This document shows, piece by piece, positions 9,263-17,605 of a stretch of DNA of 21,384 nucleotides. Position 1 is the stretch's first letter. Each line of letters begins with the position of its first letter. Below the pieces are notes generated by a model. It saw nothing but the letters and a program-made list of their open reading frames with translations, did not search any database and was not told where the DNA came from. A program made the translations under genes and the position numbers. The stretch lies in IMG/VR virus record IMGVR_UViG_3300021087_000089, positions 1 to 21,384 of that record; one strand, 5' to 3'. This stretch comes from a virus.

Positions 9263-10368
9263 TGAGACGACAAGAAACATTCCTAATGGATAGAAATGAA
9301 GGTTATGCAAGTAGGCAGTTTATGGAGCAAGCTGTACGTACGTATAAACCCGGTGTATTTGACCAGATGGCTCAAACTTGGGAAATGCATATGTCAAATG
9401 ATACCATATCTTATGCCAGTGATGCTATTAATCGTGCGTATGGTAGTGATGAAACTATACCAATGGAGATGTGGAATAAAGAAAATTCTGTTTATTTTCG
9501 TAAAGGGATTGATTGGCATGAAAATTTAACAAATACCGATGCAAGAATTTTATCAGAAAGATATGATCGTGATGTTAAATTTGAATTAAATATGGGGAAT
9601 ACAGACCCATTTGCTATACATAATATCGGTGCGGCACTTGGTGCGGCGGCATTTGATCCATTATCGTATATTCCATTTGTAGGCCCTGTGTCCAAAATAG
9701 CCGCAGGGGGCAGGACAGCGTATCAATTAGCAAGAATAGGTAAACATACTGCTGATATAGGTAAGATTTCAATGGTGGGCGTTATGGGAGGCGCATCGGC
9801 TACTGTAGCTAGTAAAAGCATTGCACAAGTAAGTAGACTATCGAAAGTCATAAATCCTGTTAAAGCTACACTTAAAGGTGTTTTTGCGCCATTTAAGCCT
9901 GTTGGCAAATATTCAATGGAAGGAATCTTTGCAGAATCGGCATATCAAACTATAAAACATATGGGAAAGAGTGATAACGAAGAAGATATAGATTATATGG
10001 GCGGTGTATTTGATGTAATGATTGCAGGATTATTTGGGGGAGTATTAGGTACTTTACCTATGGCAATGAATTTTAGACGTAATTTTAAGAAAGAACAGTT
10101 AGCAAGAGCATTATCGGATTCTTTAGATACTTGGGGTGATCAAGGTTTTGTAGCAATAGATGGTTCTGGTACTGATGCTAGATTTAGAACAACTGATGCA
10201 GAAGCAAAACAAAAAATGAAGACTGAGACAGAAGACTTGGAAAATATATCTATTGAAGAAATAAAGAAACAAGCCCATCCAATATTAAGTTACTTAGAAG
10301 GAAAATTTGGAGATGCTAAAAGTGGCGCAAAGACTTTTATAGGAGCATATAGGAGGTGTGCGTCATGA
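9262..10368 (+). CDS. Internal virion protein with membrane segments (gp16-like, part A)
   Basis: A 368-residue protein. After a polar N-terminal third it has hydrophobic Gly/Ala-rich segments: residues about 120-142 (IGAALGAAAFDPLSYIPFVG), 169-185 (ISMVGVMGGASATVA) and 247-270 (GGVFDVMIAGLFGGVLGTLP). The 'A.FDPLSYIPFVG' motif is typical of the central part of very large phage internal core or ejection proteins. These segments would insert in the inner membrane during genome entry. The last 80 residues are charged and helical. The gene ends at an ATGA overlap with the 844-residue gene, and the two are probably one functional unit split into two chains. The assignment to the gp16 role is from gene order and membrane segments, not from a transglycosylase domain. 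Confidence 0.65.
   Translation: MRRQETFLMDRNEGYASRQFMEQAVRTYKPGVFDQMAQTWEMHMSNDTISYASDAINRAYGSDETIPMEMWNKENSVYFRKGIDWHENLTNTDARILSERYDRDVKFELNMGNTDPFAIHNIGAALGAAAFDPLSYIPFVGPVSKIAAGGRTAYQLARIGKHTADIGKISMVGVMGGASATVASKSIAQVSRLSKVINPVKATLKGVFAPFKPVGKYSMEGIFAESAYQTIKHMGKSDNEEDIDYMGGVFDVMIAGLFGGVLGTLPMAMNFRRNFKKEQLARALSDSLDTWGDQGFVAIDGSGTDARFRTTDAEAKQKMKTETEDLENISIEEIKKQAHPILSYLEGKFGDAKSGAKTFIGAYRRCAS
10351..10356 (+). promoter_or_regulatory. Perfect Shine-Dalgarno (AGGAGG) fixing the start of the 844-residue gene
   Basis: AGGAGG lies eight bases before ATG 10365. This favours ATG 10365 over an in-frame GTG at 10356, which overlaps the ribosome site itself. In the upstream reading frame the same bases encode two AGG arginine codons, three codons before the stop. 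Confidence 0.8.
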
Positions 10369-12899
10369 ATAGTTGTGTTGATATTCTAAAAGAAATGAAA
10401 GCTACTCCAGAAGAAATAAAATGGATGCAACAACAAATGAAATCAGGAACAGGTGATGACGACCTTGCTAATAGACTTATAGAAGAAATAAGACTTAATA
10501 GATTCCGTAAAGCTAATAATGATCTGTCAGAAAAAAATACAAGGCAGTTTTTAGACAAATTAAAGAATGTTTCTACCAAAATTAAAAAACCATATAATGC
10601 TATATTTAAATTCTTAGTAGGAGATACATCTGGAATTACATCCAGATCGTTAGCGCGAGCGCAAGCGAGAGCAGGGTTCTTTTCAGCAAAACTTAGAATG
10701 CCTAATAGAGATATTAAAGCTAAGTTAAATGATAAAGGTTTTGTTCATGATTTAGTTACAGAAATGGATATGTTTGATGGCAAGCCAAAAACTAAAAATA
10801 AATTAGCTTTTGAATTAGCAGAATCAATTACAGAATATCAAAAAAGACAAGTAGGTGAACTTAATAGTTTTGGTGGTGGAGTATTATGGAGAGATGACTA
10901 TATTACTAAACAATGGCATGATGCATTTAGGATGCTTAAAGTAGATAAAGAAGTATGGGTAAATGATGTTATGAAAGCCCTAGATTATGATGGTACTAAG
11001 GACAGAATTAGGCAAACAATTTTAGGTAAAAGATTAACATGGGATGAGAAAAAATTTGATATGAAGAAGTATTTGCGTTCTGCATATACTGCAATGACAG
11101 CTAAATCTACAAATAAAGGTTTGTTATTGGATACTCTACATTTAAAAAGAACATTGAAATTTAAAGATGCAGATTCTTTTATTAATTATAATAAATCATA
11201 TGGACATGAAAATATAGCACATGCAATATTTGAAAATATGACAATGGTAGATAATCACATTTCATTTGGAGAAGCATTTGGATTCGGCTTCAGAAAGAAA
11301 ATTGTTCCTGACCCGGTAAATTTAAGTAAACATCAAGATGCCCTTGCTGAAGCTAAATTAACAGGAGATAATAATCTAATACTAGAAGCTGAAAATGCAT
11401 TAGAAAATATAAAATGGAAAGAGGTAAATCCTACGGATGAATTACAAAGAGCTATGCATGAGTTACATCAAACAAAACGAATTACTGGCAGTCAATATAG
11501 GAGGTTAAGAGGGGCATTATCTCAAGTAACTGGTGATTCTTATCAGCTTGGTAATCCAACTTTAGCAAAGATGGTAACAGGATTCCAGTTTTGGGAATAT
11601 ATAACAAAACTAGGGAAAGCTACATTATCATCAATTAATGATTTATGGACAGGTGCAGTAATTCTTCATTATCAAGGTGTAAAACCGGGTAGAGCATATC
11701 TAGGTCTAATAAATCATATACTAAAAAAAGCAACACGTAACATATCCACTGGCGAAAGAGATGTACTCTTAAGGCAATTAAATGTTGGAGTTGAAGGAAT
11801 ATTTGAAACATATTCAAGAAATTACATAAATAACCCTGCAATGGGTACAATGAATAAGATGACTGATGCAATGTTCGATTATAATTTATTGAACTGGTGG
11901 ACTAATTCTGCAAGAGAAGGAGCCGCTAAGATGATGTCGATGCATTTCGCAGATAATTTAGCGCATTCATTTGATAAACTTCCTACTAAATTGAAAAGTC
12001 TATTAGAGGCATACGATCTAAATGCAAAAGATTGGAATATATTAAGAAAAGTAGGAGCATTTGATGAAACAAAATTTAATAAAAGTGGGAGTAAAAAGAA
12101 TAAATTTTTTACTTCCGATCATTTCTTTGATACTGTTGCAGAAAAGCAAGATGACGGAACATTTAAAGTAAAATCTGAATACGCAAAAGCAGGATTATCG
12201 GGAGATGATGTACGTAGAATAGAGCAATCTATTAATAGATATTATATAATGGAAAGTAGACTTGCAGTGCCAGAAGCAGGTGCGGCAGATCGTGCATGGA
12301 TGTTTGGCGAACATGCAAGAGGATCGTTGCCAGAATCAACATTACGGCTTTTTTTCCAGTTTCGGACTCATCAAGTTAAAATGATTAGAGGTCTAATGCC
12401 TAGAATGTATGAAATGGGAACACCATCATTAGCACATATAATGCCAGCAATAGGACTAGGATATGTATCTGCTAGTTTAAAGAATATGGTTGCAGGAAAA
12501 GAACCAATGGCATATGATGATCCACAAACCCTAAGAAGATCACTAGAACAAAGTGGGTTTTTGGGGTTTTTAGCAGATTTTGTAGGGGGTCAATTTGGGA
12601 ATTATAAACATGACATGGATGAGGCTATAGCAGGAAGTGCTTATAAAACAATTACTTCGTGGACAGATTTAGGACATGAGTTAGTTAAAGGGAACAAAGA
12701 TGCAGTTGATGTATATAATCACTTGCGGCATCAAGTTCCTTTTGCTAATCTGTTTTATACAGAGGCGGCTGTTAATTACTTTATACATTATAATATAATG
12801 GAAACTTTTAGGCCCGGATATAAAAAACGTTTAGAGGCTCGTGCAAGAGGGTCTAATGCCGATTATTTGATTAAACCGTCATCAATTTGGGGGGGTTAA
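10365..12899 (+). CDS. Large internal virion protein (gp16-like, part B)
   Basis: An 844-residue protein starting at ATG 10365, inside the upstream stop (ATGA), behind a perfect AGGAGG. It is mostly helical and charged. Features include a basic stretch rich in Arg and Ala (around 10645-10690, RSLARAQARAGF), a LYS/GLU-rich middle, a Trp-rich region near 11890 (LLNWWTNSAREGAAKMM), and a C-terminal third with an LFFQFRTHQVKMIRGLMPRMYE motif and the moderately hydrophobic stretch AHIMPAIGLGYVSASLKNMVAG (joined here only by position, near 12430-12500). This architecture matches the C-terminal part of large phage ejection proteins. Together with the two upstream genes the summed length (about 1,680 residues) exceeds T7 gp16 (1,318). 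No enzymatic motif is visible. Confidence 0.7.
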   Translation: MNSCVDILKEMKATPEEIKWMQQQMKSGTGDDDLANRLIEEIRLNRFRKANNDLSEKNTRQFLDKLKNVSTKIKKPYNAIFKFLVGDTSGITSRSLARAQARAGFFSAKLRMPNRDIKAKLNDKGFVHDLVTEMDMFDGKPKTKNKLAFELAESITEYQKRQVGELNSFGGGVLWRDDYITKQWHDAFRMLKVDKEVWVNDVMKALDYDGTKDRIRQTILGKRLTWDEKKFDMKKYLRSAYTAMTAKSTNKGLLLDTLHLKRTLKFKDADSFINYNKSYGHENIAHAIFENMTMVDNHISFGEAFGFGFRKKIVPDPVNLSKHQDALAEAKLTGDNNLILEAENALENIKWKEVNPTDELQRAMHELHQTKRITGSQYRRLRGALSQVTGDSYQLGNPTLAKMVTGFQFWEYITKLGKATLSSINDLWTGAVILHYQGVKPGRAYLGLINHILKKATRNISTGERDVLLRQLNVGVEGIFETYSRNYINNPAMGTMNKMTDAMFDYNLLNWWTNSAREGAAKMMSMHFADNLAHSFDKLPTKLKSLLEAYDLNAKDWNILRKVGAFDETKFNKSGSKKNKFFTSDHFFDTVAEKQDDGTFKVKSEYAKAGLSGDDVRRIEQSINRYYIMESRLAVPEAGAADRAWMFGEHARGSLPESTLRLFFQFRTHQVKMIRGLMPRMYEMGTPSLAHIMPAIGLGYVSASLKNMVAGKEPMAYDDPQTLRRSLEQSGFLGFLADFVGGQFGNYKHDMDEAIAGSAYKTITSWTDLGHELVKGNKDAVDVYNHLRHQVPFANLFYTEAAVNYFIHYNIMETFRPGYKKRLEARARGSNADYLIKPSSIWGG

Positions 12900-12900
12900 A

Positions 12901-15849
12901 GTGATTTCAACAGATATAAATAGAGCAGAATTTGATGGAGGTAATAACCAGTCAGTTTTTGTTTTTCGACAAACGTCGCCTCAAGTAGATATTCCAGTAA
13001 CGGACGCATCACATATTAAAGTATATGTAGGTGGAGTGGTTAAAACTATAACTACTCATTACACTGTTTCAATTCTAAATAAACTCGCAACAATTACATT
13101 TACAGTTGGTAATGTACCGGGAACCGGCACAGGTAATGTTATTTTTATAAGAGAAGTCCCTTTTAAACAAGATTCTGATCTTGCTAATAACGATCAATTA
13201 GATGCGGAATCATTAGAAAACCAATTAGATTTAATTGTTAACCAAAGTCAACAGTTAAATGATAAATCTCAAAGAAGTTTAAAAGTAGCAGATACTTTAT
13301 TTTCTGGTGATGCAGAAGAAGTTGATCTGACTTTAACTAAAACTGCAACTGAAAGAGCAGAAAAGAGCCTAAAATTCGATAGTTCTGGTGCATTAACTGT
13401 CACAAGTATTAATGTAGATGATGTTGAAACTTTTTCTAATGCATCTGCGGCTAGTGCAGTACTGTCTGAAGCCTCAAAAGTAGCGGCGGCGGCTAGTGAA
13501 ACTGCGGCAAATGAATCTGCAAATGCAGTATCAACATATATGGATTCTTTTGATGCTAACTATCTAGGAGCAATGGCAACTACAGCATCTCAAGGTAATA
13601 ATCCTACTACTGAAGGTACTTGGACTAAGAATTCATCAACAATTACTGTACAAAGTGCAACAGATATAAAAGTTGGTCAAGTAGTTACTGGTACAGGAAT
13701 GACTGCTGGTTCTAATGTTCTTTCAGTAGTAAGCACCACAGTAGTTGTTTCAAATAATATGGATGCGGCAGGAACAGAAGATTTAACTTTTACTGGCTAT
13801 GGAGTATATGGAACTTATGATGCTACTGATGTTGGCCCAACATTAAATAACGATGGTACAGCTTTAGCAAATGGAGCATTGTATTACAATACTACTAATG
13901 ATCATATAAGAATTTATGATTCTTCTACTACTCCTAAATGGAGACAAATAACCACTGATCTTGCTAGTCAAGGAAACATAGATAAATTAGCTGTTGGTGT
14001 AGATGGAACTTCAAATACAAGTGGTTCACCCGGCACTAATAATACATTATTAATTAATACAGTTGCAACCGATTCAACGGCTTTAAATACAGTAGCAACC
14101 GATATAGCAAAAATAAATACATTAGACGGATTATCTACAGAAATTGGTCGATTAGGTAGTGCAGATTATGCTGATGGTGCAGATGCATTTTTAAAGAAAT
14201 TAGGACATGATGATTTTTCTAATGCAACAACTGGTTATATTAAAAAAGTAGCTGATATAGATTCAGAAGTTGCTATATGTGGAGCAGATTTAACATATGA
14301 AGAAGACTTAGGTAGTATAGCTGTAGCACCAACAACTGGTACAGGTAATAATATAACTGTTGTAGGTAATAATACAACCAACATTAATCATGTTGCAGGA
14401 CAAATAAACCCTACTAATAACATTTCCGCTTTAGGCCCACAGGCTACGAATATTGGTCATGTCGGTGGTCAAATAAGCCCCACTAATAATTTAGCAACTG
14501 TAGCAGGGCAAATATCCCCCACTAATAATGTTTCTACTCTAGCTGGATTAGATACTGCACTTACGAATTTAGGGCCAAAATCAACTGAACTTACGAATTT
14601 AGGAACTACTGCTTGTGTAGCTGACATGGCATTGTTGGGTACTACCGATTGTGTTGCAGATATGGCGTTACTTGGTACTTCAGCTATGGCTCATGCTTCA
14701 ACAGGTCATTTAAAGGTCTTATCAGATATTCATGCCAATGTAACAACAGTAGCAGGAATATCAGGTAATGTTACTACTGTTGCAGGAGATACAACAGAAA
14801 TTAATACTGTAGCTGGCGATCATACGGAGATTTTAAATTTAGATGCTTTAGATGCAGAGATTACATTACTTGGCACTAATGATCATGCTCATGCTACTAC
14901 CGGGAACTTAAAATTGGTAGGCGATAATATTGATGATGTTGTAATTGTAGCAGGGGAATTATTATATAAGGAGGATTTAGGTGGTGTAGCAGACGCAGTA
15001 ACCACAAGTACCGGGAATGCTATTAGTGATGTTGCTGATAATGAAGTTAATATTGATCTTGTTGCTGGGCAAATAAGTCCTACTAATCATATTGGTGCAT
15101 TAGGCCCGGTAGCTTCAAATATTACTACTGTAGCGACAGCCCCAATTCCAGCTAATATGGCAACAGTAGCTCCTATTGCTGGTAATATAACTACGGTTGC
15201 AGGGATAAGTGGGAATGTAACTAGCGTTGCAGGAATATCAGGTGATGTTACGGCAGTAGCCGGGGATGCTACTGATATAGGAACTGTAGCGGCTAGTATT
15301 GCTGATGTTAATAGATATGCAAACGAATACAAGATACAAGCTACTGCTCCCGGTTCTCCAAGTGAAGGGGATTTATGGTATGACGAAACCAATGATATAT
15401 TAAAACATTATAATGGTGGTACAAGTGCATGGGAATACAATAGTGTTTCTGTTGCGGCTTCTCCAATGCATTTTACAGAGGGAATTACTGAAGCTCTAGG
15501 AACTGGTTCTGCATCAGGTACTACTATAACTGTAGATTTAGATACTGGTAACTTCTTTGAAGCAGATTTAAATAGTGCATCAGGAAATATAGTTACATTC
15601 ACTATTAATAATGTTAATGCTACAAGTGGTTATGTATCTAATTTCATCGTAAAAGTAAAACAACATGCATCTTCAGCTAAAGCTATTACATGGGCAACAG
15701 TTGTATCGAATGGGACTAATGTAGATTGGGCAGGAGGTGCAGGCCCGGATGTTACAACAACAGCAAATGCTATTGATATATTTTCTTTTACAACCTATGA
15801 CAATGGCACTACTTGGTATGGTGGAATTGTTGGACAGGAATATGGCTAA
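12901..15849 (+). CDS. Tail fibre protein with T7 gp17-type N-terminal attachment domain
   Basis: A 982-residue protein with a GTG start at 12901, one base after the upstream stop. Residues 1-150 match the T7 tail-fibre N-terminal domain (Phage_T7_tail): FRQTSPQVDIPVTDASHIKVYV, a beta strand set, then REVPFKQDSDLANNDQLDAESLENQLDL and a Gln-rich helix. An Ala/Ser-rich segment follows (about 185-215), then a beta region (about 225-360), and from about residue 495 to 805 tandem repeats. The C-terminal 150 residues have TPGSPSEG-DLWYDE-type and WYGGIVGQEYG endings that are common in marine phage fibres. The N-terminus binds the nozzle; the distal part contacts the host surface. The C-terminal coding end overlaps a longer open frame of the oxygenase gene, but that extension is not needed. 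Confidence 0.88.
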   Translation: MISTDINRAEFDGGNNQSVFVFRQTSPQVDIPVTDASHIKVYVGGVVKTITTHYTVSILNKLATITFTVGNVPGTGTGNVIFIREVPFKQDSDLANNDQLDAESLENQLDLIVNQSQQLNDKSQRSLKVADTLFSGDAEEVDLTLTKTATERAEKSLKFDSSGALTVTSINVDDVETFSNASAASAVLSEASKVAAAASETAANESANAVSTYMDSFDANYLGAMATTASQGNNPTTEGTWTKNSSTITVQSATDIKVGQVVTGTGMTAGSNVLSVVSTTVVVSNNMDAAGTEDLTFTGYGVYGTYDATDVGPTLNNDGTALANGALYYNTTNDHIRIYDSSTTPKWRQITTDLASQGNIDKLAVGVDGTSNTSGSPGTNNTLLINTVATDSTALNTVATDIAKINTLDGLSTEIGRLGSADYADGADAFLKKLGHDDFSNATTGYIKKVADIDSEVAICGADLTYEEDLGSIAVAPTTGTGNNITVVGNNTTNINHVAGQINPTNNISALGPQATNIGHVGGQISPTNNLATVAGQISPTNNVSTLAGLDTALTNLGPKSTELTNLGTTACVADMALLGTTDCVADMALLGTSAMAHASTGHLKVLSDIHANVTTVAGISGNVTTVAGDTTEINTVAGDHTEILNLDALDAEITLLGTNDHAHATTGNLKLVGDNIDDVVIVAGELLYKEDLGGVADAVTTSTGNAISDVADNEVNIDLVAGQISPTNHIGALGPVASNITTVATAPIPANMATVAPIAGNITTVAGISGNVTSVAGISGDVTAVAGDATDIGTVAASIADVNRYANEYKIQATAPGSPSEGDLWYDETNDILKHYNGGTSAWEYNSVSVAASPMHFTEGITEALGTGSASGTTITVDLDTGNFFEADLNSASGNIVTFTINNVNATSGYVSNFIVKVKQHASSAKAITWATVVSNGTNVDWAGGAGPDVTTTANAIDIFSFTTYDNGTTWYGGIVGQEYG
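14398..15312 (+). repeat. Degenerate tandem repeats in the tail-fibre shaft
   Basis: Within the fibre gene, GQI(N/S)PTNN-type units occur at 14398-14421, 14467-14490, 14506-14529 and 15067-15090 (the last ends in NH). They are interleaved with 9-10-residue units of the form NVTTVAGISG, TTEINTVAGD and SNITTVA. A short near-perfect duplication, CVADMALLGTT, appears at about 14617-14680. The protein repeats are clear while the DNA differs at wobble bases, so they are old or under protein-level selection. Such units probably form a trimeric beta-helical shaft. Confidence 0.75.
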
Positions 15850-15860
15850 AAGGTGATTGT

Positions 15861-16460
15861 GTGGATATAAGTTATGACCAATTTATAGGGACATTTGATG
15901 GAACGGTCAATAAGGTTTTCTGTAATAAAGTTACAGTCTTTTTTGACAAAATGGTGGAAGAGGGGTATGTTGCCCACTCCACCCAAGTACATTCACAGTT
16001 CGGTCATAAGCAGTCAAAAGTAAGATCAGAAAGAGATGATAGATATTTACACGTTCCTAGTCAATTAAGTCAAGATACCTTGCCTGATACTTGGTGTAAC
16101 GAATATGTTGTTGCAATAAGTGAAGTTGTTAATCGATATGTTGAAAGATACTCCATTACAGACAAGGTATCTTCATGGTCTTTTAAGTTACATAATGTTG
16201 ATGTAGGTCAAGGGTATCATGTATTCCATAAGGAATACTCTTTCCCTGATGCTACAGAAAGAGTATTAGCATATATGACTTATATTAGTGTTCCAGAAAA
16301 GGGTGGGGAAACAGAGTTTTTACACCAAAATGTAAGATGTGAGCCTGTAATGGGTAGGACACTTATGTGGCCTTCATATTTTACTCATCTACATCGTGGC
16401 AATCCAGTATTAAAGGGAAGGAAACTTTATATTACAGGATGGTTTAATTATACAGGATAA
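15861..16460 (+). CDS. Phage-type 2OG-Fe(II) oxygenase (prolyl-4-hydroxylase-like)
   Basis: A 199-residue protein. I place the start at GTG 15861, seven bases after an AAAGG ribosome site just past the fibre stop, rather than at an upstream ATG inside the fibre gene. The catalytic core is clear: GYHVFHKE (His123-x-Glu125, the first metal ligands, Glu replacing the usual Asp), a VLAYMTYISVPEKGGETEF strand-turn (residues about 135-153), then FTHLHRGNP (distal His176, with His178 and Arg179 next) and Lys188 just before YITGW, in place of the basic residue that binds the 2-oxoglutarate carboxylate. These enzymes hydroxylate proteins or small molecules using Fe(II), O2 and 2-oxoglutarate. The substrate is unknown. 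It shares a TAATG junction with the halogenase gene, so the two are likely co-translated. Similar phage enzymes are frequent near structural genes in marine phages. Confidence 0.88.
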   Translation: MDISYDQFIGTFDGTVNKVFCNKVTVFFDKMVEEGYVAHSTQVHSQFGHKQSKVRSERDDRYLHVPSQLSQDTLPDTWCNEYVVAISEVVNRYVERYSITDKVSSWSFKLHNVDVGQGYHVFHKEYSFPDATERVLAYMTYISVPEKGGETEFLHQNVRCEPVMGRTLMWPSYFTHLHRGNPVLKGRKLYITGWFNYTG

Positions 16461-17605
16461 TGAAAATTGTTGTTGTTGGTGGTGGTAATGCAGGGATATT
16501 GACAGCCTTACATTACACTCATTACACTAAAGACTTACATAACATAGAAGTAGAATTAGTATATGATCCCAATATATCCCCTGTCCCTGTAGGTCAGGCT
16601 ACATTAATTGATGCACCTCATTTACTTTGGCATTCATTAGGATATAACTGGTACTCAAATAAAATAAAAGCAGTCCCAAAGTTTGGGATACTGTATGAAA
16701 ATTGGGGAAAAAAGAATAAAAAGTTTTTCCATCCGTTTAATTATACTGACGTTGGACTGCACATAAACACAGCAGAATTTCAGAAAGCAGTATTAACTTC
16801 TGGATATTTAACTGTCAAAGAGAAAAACATCAAGGATATTGAAACTATTGATGCAAACGTAATATTTGATTGTAGAGGTAAAGGGAAAGACAACAAAGAT
16901 TATGAGGAGATATTAAATCCAATAAATTCTTGTTTAGTTGCAACAAGCAATGATCATGATCCTAACCAATATTGGACTCGTCATGTTGCTACTCCTGATG
17001 GTTGGACATTTATAACACCTAATGTAGACAGTACCTCATTTGGGTATTTATATAATAAAGATATTACAAGTAAAACTAAGGCAACAAAGAATTTTGCAAA
17101 GTATTTTGGTGATTATTTTAAACATGGTATTATAACCAATGAAGTAAATTCTCATGCTTATATAGCAAAAGATTTTGCAAGGGAGAAAGATAATAGAACA
17201 ATAATATTAAATGGCAACAGATTCTCCTTTATAGAGCCAATGGAAGCAACTTCAATTGCAATATATCAGACTCTTGCAAGATATTCATGGGATTGGATAA
17301 TAGATGGGACAGCTACTCACAAACAAGTTAATGATGCTATCCGAAAAGTTGTATTCAAATGTGCAACATTTATTTTATACCATTATATAAAAGGTTCAGT
17401 ATATAACACTAAATTTTGGAAACATGCTAAAGAAATGGCAGAGTTTGGTATGGATGAATCCAATACTGAGTTTTACAATATTATGAATACAGTCAGGTAT
17501 AATGACATAGTAGATTTAAAAAATAGTGATAAATTTGAGACTCATCCCTATGGGATGTGGCCTTATCATTCATTCAAAACTTGGGATGAGAACGTAATAT
17601 GCTAG
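16460..17605 (+). CDS. Flavin-dependent tryptophan-halogenase-like protein
   Basis: A 381-residue protein, shorter than bacterial tryptophan halogenases (about 500-540). The N-terminus is an FAD-binding Rossmann motif (KIVVVGGGNAG, residues 2-12). Lys74 in VPKFGILYENW matches the position of the catalytic lysine of PrnA/RebH, which lies just before a conserved N-W pair. FIEPMEATSI (residues 258-267) corresponds to the P-L-E-S/A-T region carrying the conserved glutamate (here Glu262). The halogenase hallmark W-x-W-x-I-P appears changed to GWTFITP (181-187), keeping only the first Trp and the Pro. Known viral members exist (VirX1 from a cyanophage is an active halogenase with broad substrates). 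Activity here would also need a flavin reductase, not seen nearby. It could instead be a related flavin monooxygenase. Confidence 0.82.
   Translation: MKIVVVGGGNAGILTALHYTHYTKDLHNIEVELVYDPNISPVPVGQATLIDAPHLLWHSLGYNWYSNKIKAVPKFGILYENWGKKNKKFFHPFNYTDVGLHINTAEFQKAVLTSGYLTVKEKNIKDIETIDANVIFDCRGKGKDNKDYEEILNPINSCLVATSNDHDPNQYWTRHVATPDGWTFITPNVDSTSFGYLYNKDITSKTKATKNFAKYFGDYFKHGIITNEVNSHAYIAKDFAREKDNRTIILNGNRFSFIEPMEATSIAIYQTLARYSWDWIIDGTATHKQVNDAIRKVVFKCATFILYHYIKGSVYNTKFWKHAKEMAEFGMDESNTEFYNIMNTVRYNDIVDLKNSDKFETHPYGMWPYHSFKTWDENVIC

Noticed and set aside
10356-10364. GTG at 10356 as start of the 844-residue gene
   Set aside because: It overlaps the AGGAGG ribosome site; ATG 10365 has ideal spacing and forms the ATGA overlap used by many neighbours.
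14398-15312. CRISPR-like array from the regular repeats
   Set aside because: The repeats are coding, in frame and degenerate at the DNA level, with no uniform spacers.
15813-15860. ATG 15813 as start of the oxygenase
   Set aside because: It lies inside the fibre gene and adds a Trp-rich stretch that is out-of-frame fibre coding; GTG 15861 has a proper ribosome site right after the fibre stop.
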